Positions 11,354-23,131 are shown, counted from the first letter of the stretch. The stretch is 64,000 nt of DNA from Homarus americanus (GCF_018991925.1 NW_024735554.1:4157557-4221556); one strand, 5' to 3'. The notes: generated from the sequence alone by a model not told the origin. Translations and numbers: made by a program.

Positions 11354-12096
11354 CCCTAAATAAAGAAAATATGTAAATAACACTATATATTATCAGAAAG
11401 GAAGTGAATTAACATTTTCTTGGTCTTTAGAAAATTATATCAAATACGAATTATAAAAAATAAAAAAAGGAATTATTTTATCGTTGTCTATCATTCTTTT
11501 CACATTCTATCTTTACCGTAAGAATTATTTTAAATTTTCTTTAATTTATCTGTTTATTTTCCATCCCATTTCCTTGTTATTTTCGTTTTTTCTTGATCAT
11601 TGTGAAGAATTTTATATATTTTGGGAAATTTTTCGTTTAAGTTTCCCATCTAACTAATGTGTCCGCCTTCCCTGTTATTACTCGTATCAAAAGGAGGAAG
11701 ATTCTTATTAATTTATTTTTTATGACTAATTTTTTCCAGTTTTCGAATCCAAAAGTAGAAGAAGTTTATGATTAGCGTTAAGTTAGGTTAGGTCATATTA
11801 GTGTTTGGTCAGGTTTGGTTTTGTTTACTTAAGGTCAGTGTTAAGTTAGATTAGGTTAGGTTAGATAATGAATAAAAAAAACAACACTAACTCAATGAAT
11901 AAATAAATACTAAAATAAATGAATAAACAAAAATATAGTTTAATGAATAATAATATACACTAATGCACCCCCCAAGAACCATAGAGACAGCGGGACAAAA
12001 TAAGATTAGGACTGTATCCCCTTGTTTATTGTTTATTATCATTTAGTATTTTACCATTTTCTGTGATTTGTATTTATGGATAGTTGGATAAGTATG

Positions 12097-12097
<1 letters not shown>
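11353..12097. other. AT-rich intergenic with scattered TTAGG words
   Basis: AT-rich. TTAGGTTAGG words cluster at about 11,779-11,865 (AAGTTAGGTTAGGTC, TTAGATTAGGTTAGGTTAG), a degenerate telomere-like patch. No gene was found. Confidence 0.55.

Positions 12098-12137
<40 letters not shown>
12098..12137. repeat. (ATT)n trinucleotide repeat
   Basis: Thirteen or so ATT copies. Confidence 0.95.
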
Positions 12138-12138
<1 letters not shown>

Positions 12139-12239
12139 GGATTTCTCTGTTTTAAGTTCTACGTCTATTTTTTTGCATTATTCTTGTTATATATCCACCT
12201 GTTGTCTTCTGCACCTGGTATTATTAACCTGTTGGATCC

Positions 12240-12445
12240 GTCTTGTTACCTCACACCTCTCTCTCTCTTTCTCTGTCTCTCTCTCTTCCGTCATACCCTC
12301 CTCTTCCTCCTCTTTCTCCTTCTCCCCCATAATCTCGTCCCATTCCTTTCCTTTCTTCCTCCCCTCATAACACTCCCCTCCTCCTCCTCCTTCCCTCCCT
12401 CTTTCACTCCACCCTCCACACCCTCCTTCCTCCTCTCCCTTCATC
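12240..12445. repeat. CT/CTCC low-complexity tract
   Basis: Pyrimidine-rich run of CTCTCT, CTCCTCC and CCCTCC words. The apparent Ser/Leu/Pro frames here are artefacts. Confidence 0.8.
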
Positions 12446-13484
12446 TCAGCTGTTGTCGGCTTACTAATGAGGCAGAACGGAGTTGATTTGTCGTGTTTTT
12501 ACCGAAGCTTAATTAAAAGTTATGCGGCCCCCACACTGCCTGCCCGCTTATTCATTGAACGAGATGAGAAATTTATCACGCCTGCTCGTTTCTTTTTCTT
12601 TTTTTTCCTGACTCTAATCCAGCTCAAAACGCTAACTTTCCCTCTCCCCCCTTCCCCCCTTGCTATATTCTCCAGTAGTTTCCTCACCTCCTCCTCCTCC
12701 TCCTCCTACCTAATACACATCTTTCTCTTATTTCGCGATTCTTTTTTGAAGATATGAAATGACCTTTTGAGAAATAGTCGATGTTTTTGAGGAACTTTTT
12801 TTTTTTTGGAGGGGGAGGAGGAGTGAGAGAGATATTTTATGACTTTTGTGTCTCTTCCACGTTCATTGCCGGAGTTAAAAAGAGTATAAGGAGGGAGAAG
12901 GAGGATGTGATTTAGCGCAGGTCACGAGACAATGGTTATAAAGTTTGTCTCAAGCGATGGTCCTCTCCCCCAGGGTGATTTATTGGTGCCTCCCTAATGT
13001 TAATCCTATTTGATACAAGATACTTCATCAGAGGATTACGACCTGACTCTCTCTCTCTCTTTGTCTCCCCCACTCCTTCCCCACCTCCTCCCACTCCACT
13101 ATCCCCTCCCTACCCCACTCCCTCCACACCCCACTCCTCCGCCAGCCACGCACTGCGACCAATTATATAACACGACGTATACAGTATTGTGGTCGAGGAA
13201 TTATAGACCGCCTGATACTTGTTTGTTTGGCTATAATTTATAAGTGGAGGGACCACGTATTGCGACGGATTATTACGCTACTCGGCACGTATTGCAACAA
13301 TGGGTGACGCTAAGATTGGTTCATGTGGATTAATCTTAGCGCCTTCCTTTATCAACCATAGATACAATAATGATGAGGGTAAGGACTGATCATAGCTGCG
13401 TTAGTGTGGGTGGGTATACTGTGAATCACTCCCTCACGCTCTAAACAACATTATCAGTCAGTCACCCGGGAGGATAGTGTCAAG
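12446..13484. other. Intergenic, no gene seen
   Basis: Ordinary sequence with CT-rich patches (about 12,640-12,720; 13,035-13,140). A perfect 10-base inverted repeat, CGCTAAGATT at 13,308-13,317 and AATCTTAGCG at 13,332-13,341, can form a hairpin with a 14-base loop. No coding sequence was found. Confidence 0.5.
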
Positions 13485-13681
13485 GAATAGTCCGAGAACA
13501 CCGGACAACTCACCAACTGCACTGGCTAACTATTACCCCGGAACACGATTAACATCCAGGTTCCCAATTACTGCTGGGTAGACAGAGGCAAATGGCGTAA
13601 AGTAACTTGCCCATAGTTTCACTCTGCCCGGGGATCGAACCCTGGTCCGCTCGCTTGCTGACCATTACACCACAGGTCACC
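13485..13681 (-). mobile_element. tRNA-derived SINE
   Basis: Read on the minus strand from 13,681, the head has an RNA polymerase III A-box-like word (TGGTGTAATGG, 13,662-13,672) and a B box (GGTTCGATCC, 13,632-13,641) about 20 bases apart, as in a tRNA gene. It lacks a proper acceptor stem pair. It is followed by a non-tRNA body containing GGCAAGTTACTTTACGCC and TCTGTCTACCCAGCAG, then GTTCCGGGG. This head-plus-body order is what tRNA-derived SINEs show. It starts at once after the terminator of the neighbouring tRNA-Gln gene. The left boundary is approximate. Confidence 0.65.
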
Positions 13682-13685
13682 AAAA
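13682..13685 (-). terminator. RNA polymerase III terminator of tRNA-Gln
   Basis: On the minus strand a TTTT run lies about 15 bases after the tRNA 3' end, the usual pol III termination signal. It is only four T, so it may be leaky. Confidence 0.6.
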
Positions 13686-13699
13686 CGTCCCGAACAACC

Positions 13700-13771
13700 A
13701 GGTCCTACCGAGACTCGAACTCGGATCGCTGGATTCAAAGTCCAGAGTGCTAACCATTACACCATAGGACC
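13700..13771 (-). tRNA. trnQ-UUG: tRNA-Gln (anticodon UUG)
   Basis: A complete 72-base tRNA on the minus strand. Acceptor stem GGTCCTA (complement of 13,765-13,771) pairs with TAGGACC (complement of 13,701-13,707), with a single T discriminator at 13,700. The anticodon stem CTGGA/TCCAG carries loop CTTTGAA, so the anticodon is TTG, decoding CAA as glutamine. The T arm is CCGAG/CTCGG with loop TTCGAGT, which includes the B box. The D arm holds TGGTGTAATGGTTAGCAC, which includes the A box. There is no intron and no mismatch in the stems, so it is probably functional. CCA is not encoded, as expected for a eukaryotic nuclear gene. A TTTT terminator follows. Confidence 0.95.
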
Positions 13772-13919
13772 TCTGCCTTAACCTAACCTAACCTCACCCT
13801 CACTTACACAACACACTCAATATCTGTTTTACCTGAGTTTCAAAATATGTAAACCTGAATTAAACCCAAGATCTATAGTTTCAATCACTCACATGAAACT
13901 TTAGATAAACTTACTAACA

Positions 13920-14075
13920 CCGGGTTGTAAGCGTCGCTGGTTCTCACCCGGGGCCCTCCTAGTTCACCCAGCTGTGAATAGGTAGCTAACTTTATGGCAA
14001 ATGTAGTGAAGGTAACTACACTCTACCTCCTTGAGTAGTCAGTGTGCTGTATCCGTACCGCCCTTGAAAAATAAT
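13920..14075 (-). mobile_element. Diverged SINE-like copy
   Basis: Contains CACCCAGCTGTGAATAGGTA, then GGCAAATGTAGTGAAGGTAAC, which aligns with the body of the 13,485-13,681 SINE (CTGCTGGGTAGAC, GGCAAATGGCGTAAAGTAAC) in the same orientation. The tRNA-like head is degenerate (GGTTCTCACCCGGGG on the plus strand). It is probably a second, older member of the same or a related family. Confidence 0.45.
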
Positions 14076-14282
14076 CTGTACCAGGTCAGTCAGTCAGTTT
14101 GGTCATAGTAGCCAAATACTACTGACTGCCACTACCATTGCTCCAGCCTATACCATTACCACTCTGTCCTGCTACCATTACCATACCTCTCTTATCATAA
14201 TCCTATTCAGCCCACCACTACCATAACCCCGCTAATCAGACCTCTCACTCTTTCTTTACCATACCATAACCCCGCTAATCAG

Positions 14283-14285
<3 letters not shown>

Positions 14286-14328
<43 letters not shown>
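14286..14328. repeat. (CT)n microsatellite
   Basis: Uninterrupted CT run of about 21 copies, preceded by a tandem duplication of ACCATAACCCCGCTAATCAG. Confidence 0.95.
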
Positions 14329-14332
<4 letters not shown>

Positions 14333-14503
14333 TCCATTAATGACAAAAAATGTTATATCATCGACTAGGATTTTTTTTTCTCTATTGAAATTAATGGTAT
14401 TGAAGGTAATAATTTACTCTGGCGTAATTACCGAGTGTGAAATAATGAATATATTGCCAACCGTCCTCATTGTGTGGCTCTTACCCACTTAAACTATAGG
14501 CAC

Positions 14504-14718
14504 ACACCTGTACCACACACCTGTACCATATACCTGTACCACACACCTGTACTACACACCTGTACCTCACACCTGTACCACACACCTGTACTACACACCT
14601 GTACCACACACCTGTACCACATACCTGTACTACACATCTGTACCACACGCCTGTACCACACACCTATACCGCACACCTGTACCACATACCTGTACCACAC
14701 CCACACCTGTACTACACA
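14504..14718. repeat. ACCTGTACCACACA 14-bp minisatellite
   Basis: About fifteen copies of CACCTGTACCACACA with ACTACACA, ATATA and TCACA variants. The His/Thr/Cys and Val/Trp/Tyr frames through it are repeat artefacts. Confidence 0.9.
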
Positions 14719-14764
14719 CCCACACCTGGACCACGATCATACTGTAGCAGATGTGTGTGCATAG

Positions 14765-15020
14765 TAACACCTCCAGGTACTGTACAAACACCTGGTACAG
14801 ACACCTGGTACAGACCCCTGGAACAAACACCTGGTACAGACACCTGGTACAGATACCTGGAACAAACACCTGGTACAGACACCTGGTACAAACACCTGAT
14901 ACAAACACCTGGAACAAACACCTGGTATAGACACCTGGTAATAACACCTGGTACAAACACCTGATACAAACACCTGATACAAACACCTGGAACAAACACC
15001 TGGTATAGACACCTGGTAAG
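14765..15020. repeat. ACCTGGTACAAACAC 15-bp minisatellite
   Basis: About seventeen copies of a 14-15-base unit, ACCTGGTACAGACAC, with GAACAA, GATACA and GTATAG variants. Because most units are 15 bases, the array is open on both strands; the 131-codon minus frame is not a gene. The core resembles the adjacent 14-base array (ACCTGTAC against ACCTGGTAC). Confidence 0.9.
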
Positions 15021-15249
15021 TACAAAGTAACACCTGTTGACTATGTACCTGGCAAGCGTAGAACTACACAGTAACTCCTTTCGTAAATAATTAAAGAAAC
15101 CTAACCTAACCTAACGTAATATTCAACCATAATTAGTTAATGATACACACCTGACCTATAGTGTTGTTTGTGTACACCTGTATGCACCTGTGTACACGTG
15201 TATACATTGTTTACAGTACAGTTATGTCCACTGAAGTACTTGTCACAAT

Positions 15250-15338
<89 letters not shown>

Positions 15339-15353
15339 GTAATTACACACACA

Positions 15354-15419
<66 letters not shown>

Positions 15420-15466
15420 ACCTTACTCCATGTACACATACCCACGCAACACTCCACCGACCCACC

Positions 15467-15522
<56 letters not shown>
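15250..15522. repeat. Compound (AT)n (AC)n microsatellite
   Basis: (AT)n at 15,250-15,337 (about 43 copies), then (AC)n at about 15,343-15,418, a 50-base interruption, and a second (AC)n at about 15,470-15,522. Confidence 0.95.
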
Positions 15523-15523
<1 letters not shown>

Positions 15524-16310
15524 CATACATGAACCACAAATAACTGGCAGGACAGACCAGAATAAATGTTATTTCATTTGGTAGGGAAACTCGCATTGCA
15601 AATGTTCACGGCTGACGGACCACCGGCCTTTGTATCATGGAGGCTTTGTACTTCCATTACCTCCCCGGTTTGATGAAAACTTGTACCTGCATGAACGGGG
15701 CGGGCGGGCGGGGTGGGGTGGGTGGGTGGGAGGGAGGTGAGAAGAAAAGGGGTGGGGAGTAAAGAGTAAAGGGGTAGAGGAGTGGGGAAGGGGGAAGTTT
15801 GAGAGTTAAATGGAGGAAGGAGGAGGAGAGGGGTGGGGTGGTGGGGAAGGCGGGGAGGGGAAAGACAGGTAACACTATAGGTTAATCATGTACACTAACC
15901 ATTTATTTTTTCATAAGGACCTGACGCTACTCCACCCCTCCTCACCCCCTCCCCCACACCCCACACCCCTCACCCCACACCCCTCACCTCTGAAAACTCA
16001 ATCTGCCAGAACATATTTAATAAACCCAGCCCAGGTCGGTTGATTTAGGAAACCAGCCATATTATTTTTTTTTTCTCTCCCTCTGTTTATATTTTTTCTC
16101 CCCGTACCTCCCATTTTTATTACCTGTTCCTCGTGTAATTACGTTCGTATTGGTCGGCTGGCTGGGCACGTGGGGGACAATGATATATATTCATTCGAGT
16201 TTTGCCGCTTTGTGTTAAGAGAGCAGATTGTTCGTTATTCTGTCGTGTTAAAATAATGTATTGGGTTTTGGTTAGGTTAGGTTAGTGATATTACCTTCTC
16301 TCTTTCTGTA
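15523..16310. other. Intergenic, no gene seen
   Basis: Ordinary sequence around a G-rich tract (about 15,695-15,860) and CCCCTCACCCC repeats (15,930-15,990). TTAGGTTAGGTTAG occurs at about 16,272-16,287. No gene was found. Confidence 0.5.
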
Positions 16311-16350
16311 CATACATACATACATACATACATACATACATACATACACA
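16311..16350. repeat. (ATAC)n tetranucleotide repeat
   Basis: About ten ATAC copies. Confidence 0.95.
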
Positions 16351-16541
16351 GGTAGATTAAATAAACCTTATATTATTCATTATTCCATATTTTGTACCAC
16401 AGGTGAACAAAAAACCAAACACTGCTGAACTGCGCTGTGTTCATATTATTGTGGCGGTGTTCAATTAATTCACGTTTTTATATATATAGAGAGGGGCCAG
16501 TGTGGTGCAGAGGTCAAGCGTAGCCTGTCTTATTGTGTTTG

Positions 16542-16543
<2 letters not shown>

Positions 16544-16594
<51 letters not shown>
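16544..16594. repeat. (GT)n microsatellite
   Basis: Uninterrupted GT run of about 25 copies. Confidence 0.95.
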
Positions 16595-16596
<2 letters not shown>

Positions 16597-17176
16597 CTAC
16601 TTAATAATACAATATTTATTTACTGATCAAAAGTCAGCTGCATAGATTTTACAAGGAATCTTTGGGGAGAGGGAGGGGAGGGGGGAGTTGTGGGGTGTTT
16701 GAGGGAGAACGGGAAGACATTGGATTTAGAGATGGGAAGATTTTTATGTTATATGACGGGGAAGATTTTCTTACCTAACCTAACCTAACAAAAATAAGTA
16801 AAAATAAATAATAAAACAAAAAATAAAAAATAAAAATCATGAATATAAAAAAAAATTCTATACAACAGCTGGGGGGAAATTTCGACACTGAACCCCTCTA
16901 CCTCACACCCCCACCCCACCACTCCACTTACCTCATTCTCATTCACCCACCCACCCACCCACCCCCAAAAAACCACCATTCTTTTTCCTCTATAAAACAA
17001 ACTCGAACAATATTTTTTTTGGACGATATATATTTTTTCGTGTAGTCACAAAACACCAACAACAGAAATATCAAGCCAGAGAACTGACCTGAACAAAGTA
17101 ATGTTAACAAAAGCCTTCCTAAAACCAGAGGCTGTCCATACTGTCTGATGCTGCCCGCTTTTATTTTTCAGAAACT

Positions 17177-17177
<1 letters not shown>
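16595..17177. other. Intergenic, no gene seen
   Basis: G-rich patch at 16,660-16,735, CCTAACCTAACCTAAC at about 16,773-16,788, A-rich sequence to 16,860 and (CCCA)n near 16,945-16,962. No gene was found. Confidence 0.5.
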
Positions 17178-17239
<62 letters not shown>

Positions 17240-17385
17240 TTTAAACTAGTGTTTTTATGCATGTTTTGTTGGTCGTAAATTTTAAAGCAGACATACATGC
17301 ACTTTAATTTGCTTGAATGTCTTTAACAATTTGTTTTCGTATCTGAGTTTTACAATTTTCGTTTAGCAGATAGTGATTTATTTCC

Positions 17386-17436
<51 letters not shown>
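17178..17436. repeat. Two (GT)n microsatellites
   Basis: GT runs at about 17,178-17,237 and 17,386-17,436, separated by 148 bases of AT-rich sequence. Confidence 0.95.
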
Positions 17437-17437
<1 letters not shown>

Positions 17438-18540
17438 ACTACAACTATGAATAACACCTTAATAACGTTCGTAATTATATAAAATTAACACTGGTCAGAA
17501 GAATAATAATACACACACACACACACACACACACCTAATAAATAGACCACAGGTGATAATTACTCTACCTCAGGTAAATAAATACAACATGTTAATTAAT
17601 GCCCAAGACAATGGTTCCCGTTAAGTGATCACCTACCACACCCCTCCCTCACCACCTCCTTCACGCCCTTCCCCTCCCCTCCTTACCAACTCCTTCACGC
17701 CCCTCCTCACCACCCCACCACCCCTGCACGACCTCAACTTCACCCCTGAGCCGGAAAAAGCAATACAAGAAACTCGTCTAATATCGGCTCAAAATGAAGA
17801 AGAATTTCCATCTTATTGTCAAGCAAAAATTTTTCAGCCAATACTTCGGGGGCGGCGATGGCTTACATTGGAGCCTCGATAAGTGGACTCCTACCATCCT
17901 ACCACCTCGATAACCTGAGGATCCTTCAACCCTTCTGATAGATATATAGGAACATGATATATCCTATCTACCAGTCTCTCCTTTATCCTAGGGCGTCCCG
18001 GGAGTGTAGGACCCCCCCTTAGGATATGGTTTAACGCGGCTGGGGTGTAGCTGGCCTGCAAGATTCATTATGAAACAGGTTAGAACACAGGCTGGAATCA
18101 ATGACCCGGAATTATTCATTTTAAACCCCCATTCACTGGAGTCAAGAACAAAACTGGCACCCGAGGAAGACACGCCGGCAGGAAACACCCCTACAGGCAC
18201 TCTCCCTCCCGCATCAGTGCCACCACCACCACCACCCTCACCTCCCCCTTCTTCTTGCCCGGGTGAAGGGAGGGGAGGGGAGGGGAGGGAAGAAAGAGTA
18301 AGAAGACGTAGGAAAAATGTAGAGAAGGTTAAGTGAGAGAGAGAGAGAAAGAGAGGAAAGAGGACGAAGAGAGAGTAAATGGAGTGAAGGTAATGAGAGA
18401 GAAAGAGAGACGTAGGGAAGGAGAGAAGTACTGAAGCAAGGAGGAGGAAGATAAAGAGAGAGACAGAGAGAGGAAGGAGACTCGAGATTAGATTTTAATA
18501 TTGAAGAGTAAATGGAGGAACTTGATAATTGATAATTGAA
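17437..18540. other. Intergenic, no gene seen
   Basis: Includes a short AC run (17,512-17,534), a CCCCTCC patch (17,640-17,730) and, from 18,260, a purine-rich GAGAGA/GGAAG stretch to about 18,485. The 88-codon frame at 18,070-18,336 ends in low complexity and I do not recognise it. Confidence 0.45.
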
Positions 18541-18546
18541 CACACA

Positions 18547-18627
<81 letters not shown>
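18541..18627. repeat. (AC)n microsatellite
   Basis: AC run of about 43 copies. Confidence 0.95.
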
Positions 18628-18629
<2 letters not shown>

Positions 18630-18669
18630 CCATGTTAACACCTCCAGTACACACCAGAGCGTTATAAAC

Positions 18670-18971
18670 ACCACAACACTCATACCCCTCACCCCTCCCT
18701 CTTTCCCTTTCCCTCCTCCTCCCTCCCCCCTCAATGCGTCTTGTACCACACCCACACTGTCACTTCTACTCCTCCTCCCCTTTCCCTCTCCCTCCCTACA
18801 CCCACATCTACCCCTCCCCTTCAAATCACTCCTCCCCTCCCTCCCTCTCCTAATCCTCTCCTCCTTCCCTCTACTTCCTGGTACTTCCTCCCTCTTTCAC
18901 ATTTTCCTCCCCTCACTTCCCCTTCCCCTGCCTCCCCTACACCACAGAACATGATGGTACAAGTGTAAGTG

Positions 18972-19019
<48 letters not shown>
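18670..19019. repeat. CCCTCC pyrimidine tract and (AC)n
   Basis: CCCCTCC/CTTTCCC low complexity at about 18,680-18,940, followed by an AC run at 18,973-19,019. Confidence 0.85.
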
Positions 19020-19024
<5 letters not shown>

Positions 19025-19855
19025 TCCTCCGCCTTTAAACATCTATCATGTATCATTCTCACGGGGGGCGCCGCCTCTTGTCACGCCCGTCACTATTATC
19101 TCCTGAGGGGGTCGCCGAGGGTGGTGAGGGGGGGTGTGGGTGTTGTTGGTGGAAGAGGGAGGAGGAAGGGAGAGGGAGGAGGAAGGGAGAGGGAGGAGGA
19201 AGGGAGAGGGAGAAGTAAAGGAGGAAGATCAGAGACAAGAGGAAGGGGTCGTCGTGAAGCCCCTAGCTAAAGTGACAGCGTTGAGACGACCCCTGAAGGA
19301 CGTGGGAGGGGGTCGTTCTGTTTATGGAAGAGGAGTAAGGAAGAGTGGATGACATCGACGGATTGGAGAAGAGAAAGGGGTCATGCGTCAGTTACTCATG
19401 GAATGGTGAGGAGTCAGAATGATTGTAGAATGACAGTATCCAAAATTTGTGGGAAAGGAAAATTTTGTAAAAGTTGTTAAGAGGTGATTGGGAGGAGGGG
19501 GTGGAGGGGAGGTGGGGGAAAGAAGGGAAGGGGAGAAGAGGGAGGGGGGGAAGGAGAATCAACACTCACACTTTATGATTTGTCGAAGCTCTTACTATGA
19601 TTGGATCGTGATGGCTGTCGTTACGAGTCTCCTCTAGATGGGGGAGAGGGAGGGGGTGGGGGTGGAAAAAGAGGGGGAGATTTCAGATGGGTGGTGAGGT
19701 GGTTTCTGGTGCATGGGAAGGAGGGGATGGAGGAACGGAGGGGGGGGTGGTGGGAGGAAAGAGGTAGAGAGAAAGGAGGTGAGGGGGAGGAGAGTATAGT
19801 GTTACTGCCATCATCATCACAACTACCCCCGTCAACCCTTTCTTTTACGTTCTCT
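19020..19855. other. Intergenic with G-rich patches, no gene seen
   Basis: Positions 19,060-19,120 are CpG-rich. GGAGGAAGGGAGAG is tandem at about 19,155-19,215. G-rich runs occur at 19,490-19,550 and 19,640-19,795. The 126-codon frame at 19,601-19,981 is G-rich then CACCAC repeat and is not a gene. Confidence 0.5.
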
Positions 19856-20192
19856 CATCTCACCACCCCTCTCACCACCATCACCATCACACCCTCACCA
19901 CCCCCTTCACCACCATCACCACCACCCCTCACCACCCCCCCTTCACCACCATCACCACCCCCTCACCACCCTCTCAATTAACACCATCACCACCACCCTC
20001 ACCACCCCCTTCACCACCATCACCACCACCCTCACCACCATCACTACTACTCTCACTAATTCCCTTACCACACCCCACCACACCATCACCACCATCACCA
20101 CCACAAACTATCACCACCCCCATCAGGCTCGTAGAGAGAGAAGGAGAAAGAGAGAGAGAGAGAGAGAGAGAGGCCCGGAGACCCCTTGCCAC
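19856..20192. repeat. CACCACCATCACCACC array and (GA)n
   Basis: Imperfect array of CACCACC, CATCACC and CCCTCACCACC words to about 20,120, then an AGAGAG run at about 20,143-20,171. Confidence 0.85.
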
Positions 20193-20559
20193 CCGGCTGG
20201 TAGGGAGTAGCTATTTATTAAGCGTCGTCAACTTTTGGAATGGCTAAAAATCCAACGTAATTTTGACTAATTTATCGCGAGCGCCGTATTCAACCAACCG
20301 ATCGGAAAATTTTCTCCACTCTGATTAAATTCTCAGCGGGAAATTTTTGTCGTGGGAGATTTTCTAGGCGCTAATATTTCCCCGAGTTTCTTATTGTTTT
20401 TTTTTGCTATACCTCTCCTCCTTCTTCTTCCCCCCTCCCCCTCCCTCTCTCCCTCTCCTCCTACCTACCTTTTCTCCCTCACTTCTCACTCCTTCCTATT
20501 CTCTTAACACTGATGTCTCTGTGTTTTTGTTTTCAGGTCGAGTAATTATGTTGTGTTAG

Positions 20560-20597
<38 letters not shown>

Positions 20598-21545
20598 CGT
20601 CATCATCTTAAGGAAGTAATTTATTTATTTAGTTGTTATTGTTTTTGTTTTAACCCCTTCAGTACGATAACTTAAACCCCTTGAAGTAAAAGACGATTAT
20701 AAAACATAAAACAATTAATACAGAATTAGTACAGAATAATAACTATATAAAAGAAAAGAATAACGATGGAAATAAAGCAAATAGAGATAATAACTTTGGA
20801 GAATAAGGCAAAATCTTAATTAAAATCGAGTTAAAAAGAAAACGTGGATTACCCTCAGAAAACGAAAGGGGTAACTAGTCTAAATAAAAAAGTTCGACGA
20901 TAATGAGATAATGAAAAGGGAATAGAGGTGGGGAATGATAAAAGAAGGAAGAATCACTTTATGAACTTAGAATAAAGTTAGGGATTAATAAAAGGGGAGA
21001 TATGAAGAAAGTTAACACGTATGGAATAATCAGATTGTGAATACGTAATAAATATAGGAAGTGAAACAAAATAGCATGAATAGAAATAAGTAATAAAGAC
21101 GAGAATTAAAACAAAAGAGAATCAGATTGTGAATAAATAATAAAGATGGTGACTGATAAAGATATAATTAAATAAAGATAAGTAATATAAATAGGAATTA
21201 ATAAAGACAGGTGAGAAATAACCCTTATAAATAGTGAAAACGAAAGGGGAGGACATTTTTTTTTTACGAATGGATGAGAATGAGAGAAGAGAATAAACCT
21301 TAGGCAATAATTAACGAAGACAGCAACGACAGGTTTAACTAGCGGCAATTGATCGTTAAACCGCCTCTTCCTCCTTCACCAGAGTTAATCACCCTCCTGT
21401 AGTTAAACGAGTCATATAGGTCCTTTGAGTCATTAAATACCCCCTCGTTAACCTTTATCGTTTATTCCTTTATTTAATCCATTTATTGTTTTTCTCTAGT
21501 TTTCGTTTTTTTTCGTTGATTATCTGTTTACATTTGATGCCTGGT

Positions 21546-21552
<7 letters not shown>
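20193..21552. other. Unique then AT-rich sequence, no gene seen
   Basis: Positions 20,215-20,400 are repeat-free and rich in TAATTT and CG words. A pyrimidine tract follows (20,410-20,510), then (TTA)n at 20,562-20,596. Positions 20,600-21,540 are A-rich with many AATAA words and few CG. No exon or RNA gene was found. Confidence 0.5.
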
Positions 21553-21587
<35 letters not shown>

Positions 21588-21830
21588 CAGGTGTCATAAA
21601 CTGCTCTCTGTGACACCTTCCCTCCCTCCTTCCTTCCCTCCCTCCTTCCGTCCCTCCCTTCCCTCTCTCCTTCCATCTCTCCTCCTTCATTCATCTGTTC
21701 CTCTTCTCCCCTCTCTCCTCCCTCTTTCCCTTCCTAATTTCCTTCCTTCCCTCCTCATCCCTACTCCTCTCCTATACACCTTCCCCCTCCCTTCCACCCT
21801 ATCCCCCTCCCCTCCCCCACCCCCCATCAG
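21553..21830. repeat. (CT)n and CCTCCCTTCC tract
   Basis: A CT run of about 16 copies to 21,584, then TCCCTCCCTCCTTCC low complexity to about 21,830. Confidence 0.85.
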
Positions 21831-21935
21831 AGGCTATCTGGCGAGTGTGGGTTTACGATACCAGGATTTAACAGGATTTAAGTCTCATAGGACAACCATC
21901 AAGTCATCAGGGTGCCTTATGTCGACCCTTGAGAC

Positions 21936-21937
21936 AC

Positions 21938-21988
<51 letters not shown>
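21936..21988. repeat. (GA)n microsatellite
   Basis: GA run with one ACA interruption. Confidence 0.95.
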
Positions 21989-21990
<2 letters not shown>

Positions 21991-22406
21991 TCACTTGTTC
22001 GCCGTGAGTTATATGGTATTTTTCCCCCATAATTTAAAGTACCTCTAACAGTGACAACACAGGTCATTTAGGCAGGTCAGCAGAGGTCAAACGGATACAT
22101 TTTTAGAGATAACTTCTACTTACACGGTGAAGAAAAACACTTGATTCTTATACTCACTTTAAAAGTTTATTCTGAATATGTAGAGTCAGTTCCCCTGAGC
22201 CTACACGCCAAGTTCTCTCCCGGTAGAGTCAGTTTCCTTATATGCCTACACGTCATTAGAGTCAGGGAAGTCAGGTGTTATAGCTCAGCATAAGCAGGTG
22301 GTGTAAGGGTCAGCACGTGCCTGACAGCTTGGCATTGTTGATATTGGGTAGTTCTAGTGGCTTCCTGTAGATGCCGCCAACACCACTGTACAAACACGGA
22401 CATATG

Positions 22407-22407
<1 letters not shown>

Positions 22408-22471
<64 letters not shown>
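22408..22471. repeat. (TC)n microsatellite
   Basis: Uninterrupted TC run of about 31 copies. Confidence 0.95.
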
Positions 22472-22473
<2 letters not shown>

Positions 22474-22569
22474 ATTCCTGGAACTCTTGTTAATTAAGGA
22501 CCTAAATTTCTCGCAGGAAAATGAAATATTATTGGTGGAAACAACAAAATATTGGCGGGAAATAATTAA

Positions 22570-22731
22570 AGGAGGGAGGGAGAGAGGGGGGGAGAGAGGG
22601 GGGGAGAGAGAGAAAGAGGGAGGAGGAAGGGATGGGAGAGGAGGGAGGAGGTGGGAGGGAAACATGATTAATGGGAGGGAGGAATATATTATCTTAATTA
22701 CTAACAGTTTATATAGAAGGAGCAAGAAGAG

Positions 22732-22770
<39 letters not shown>

Positions 22771-22932
22771 GCAACAACAACAACAACAATAACAACAACA
22801 ATAACAACAACAATAACAAAAACAATAACAACAACAATAACAACAACAAAAACAATAACAACAACAATAACAACAACAATAACAATAACAAAAACAATAA
22901 CAACAACAATAACAACAATAACAACAACAACT
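22570..22932. repeat. GGGAGAGAGG patch and (CAA)n/(CAATAA)n array
   Basis: Purine patch to about 22,665. From 22,731 CAA triplets run for about 70 bases, then alternate with AATAA and AAAAA in an irregular higher pattern to 22,932. The polyglutamine and polyleucine/polycysteine frames are artefacts. Confidence 0.9.
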
Positions 22933-23131
22933 CAGTATTAATGTCATTTTGTTAGTGGTCGAGTCGTCATTTAGGTACTAGGTCGATCCCCAAGTACCAG
23001 GTCGACCCAGGTCATCAGGGGGCGTCGAGTTATCAGAGCGAAAGGTGTCGTTCGTTATCTTGTTCAATAAAGATTTACCTCCAAAATACTGTGTAAAGTG
23101 GCCAGTGTTGTATATTACATTAATTACATCA

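Noticed and set aside
13621..13681. Second intact tRNA gene beside tRNA-Gln
   Set aside because: A and B boxes are present, but the acceptor stem does not pair and there is no proper anticodon arm, so it is a SINE head.
14630..15025. Cys/Gln/Val-rich repeat protein of 131 codons, minus strand
   Set aside because: Most units of the minisatellite are 15 bases, so every frame stays open. Overlapping frames on both strands are equally long.
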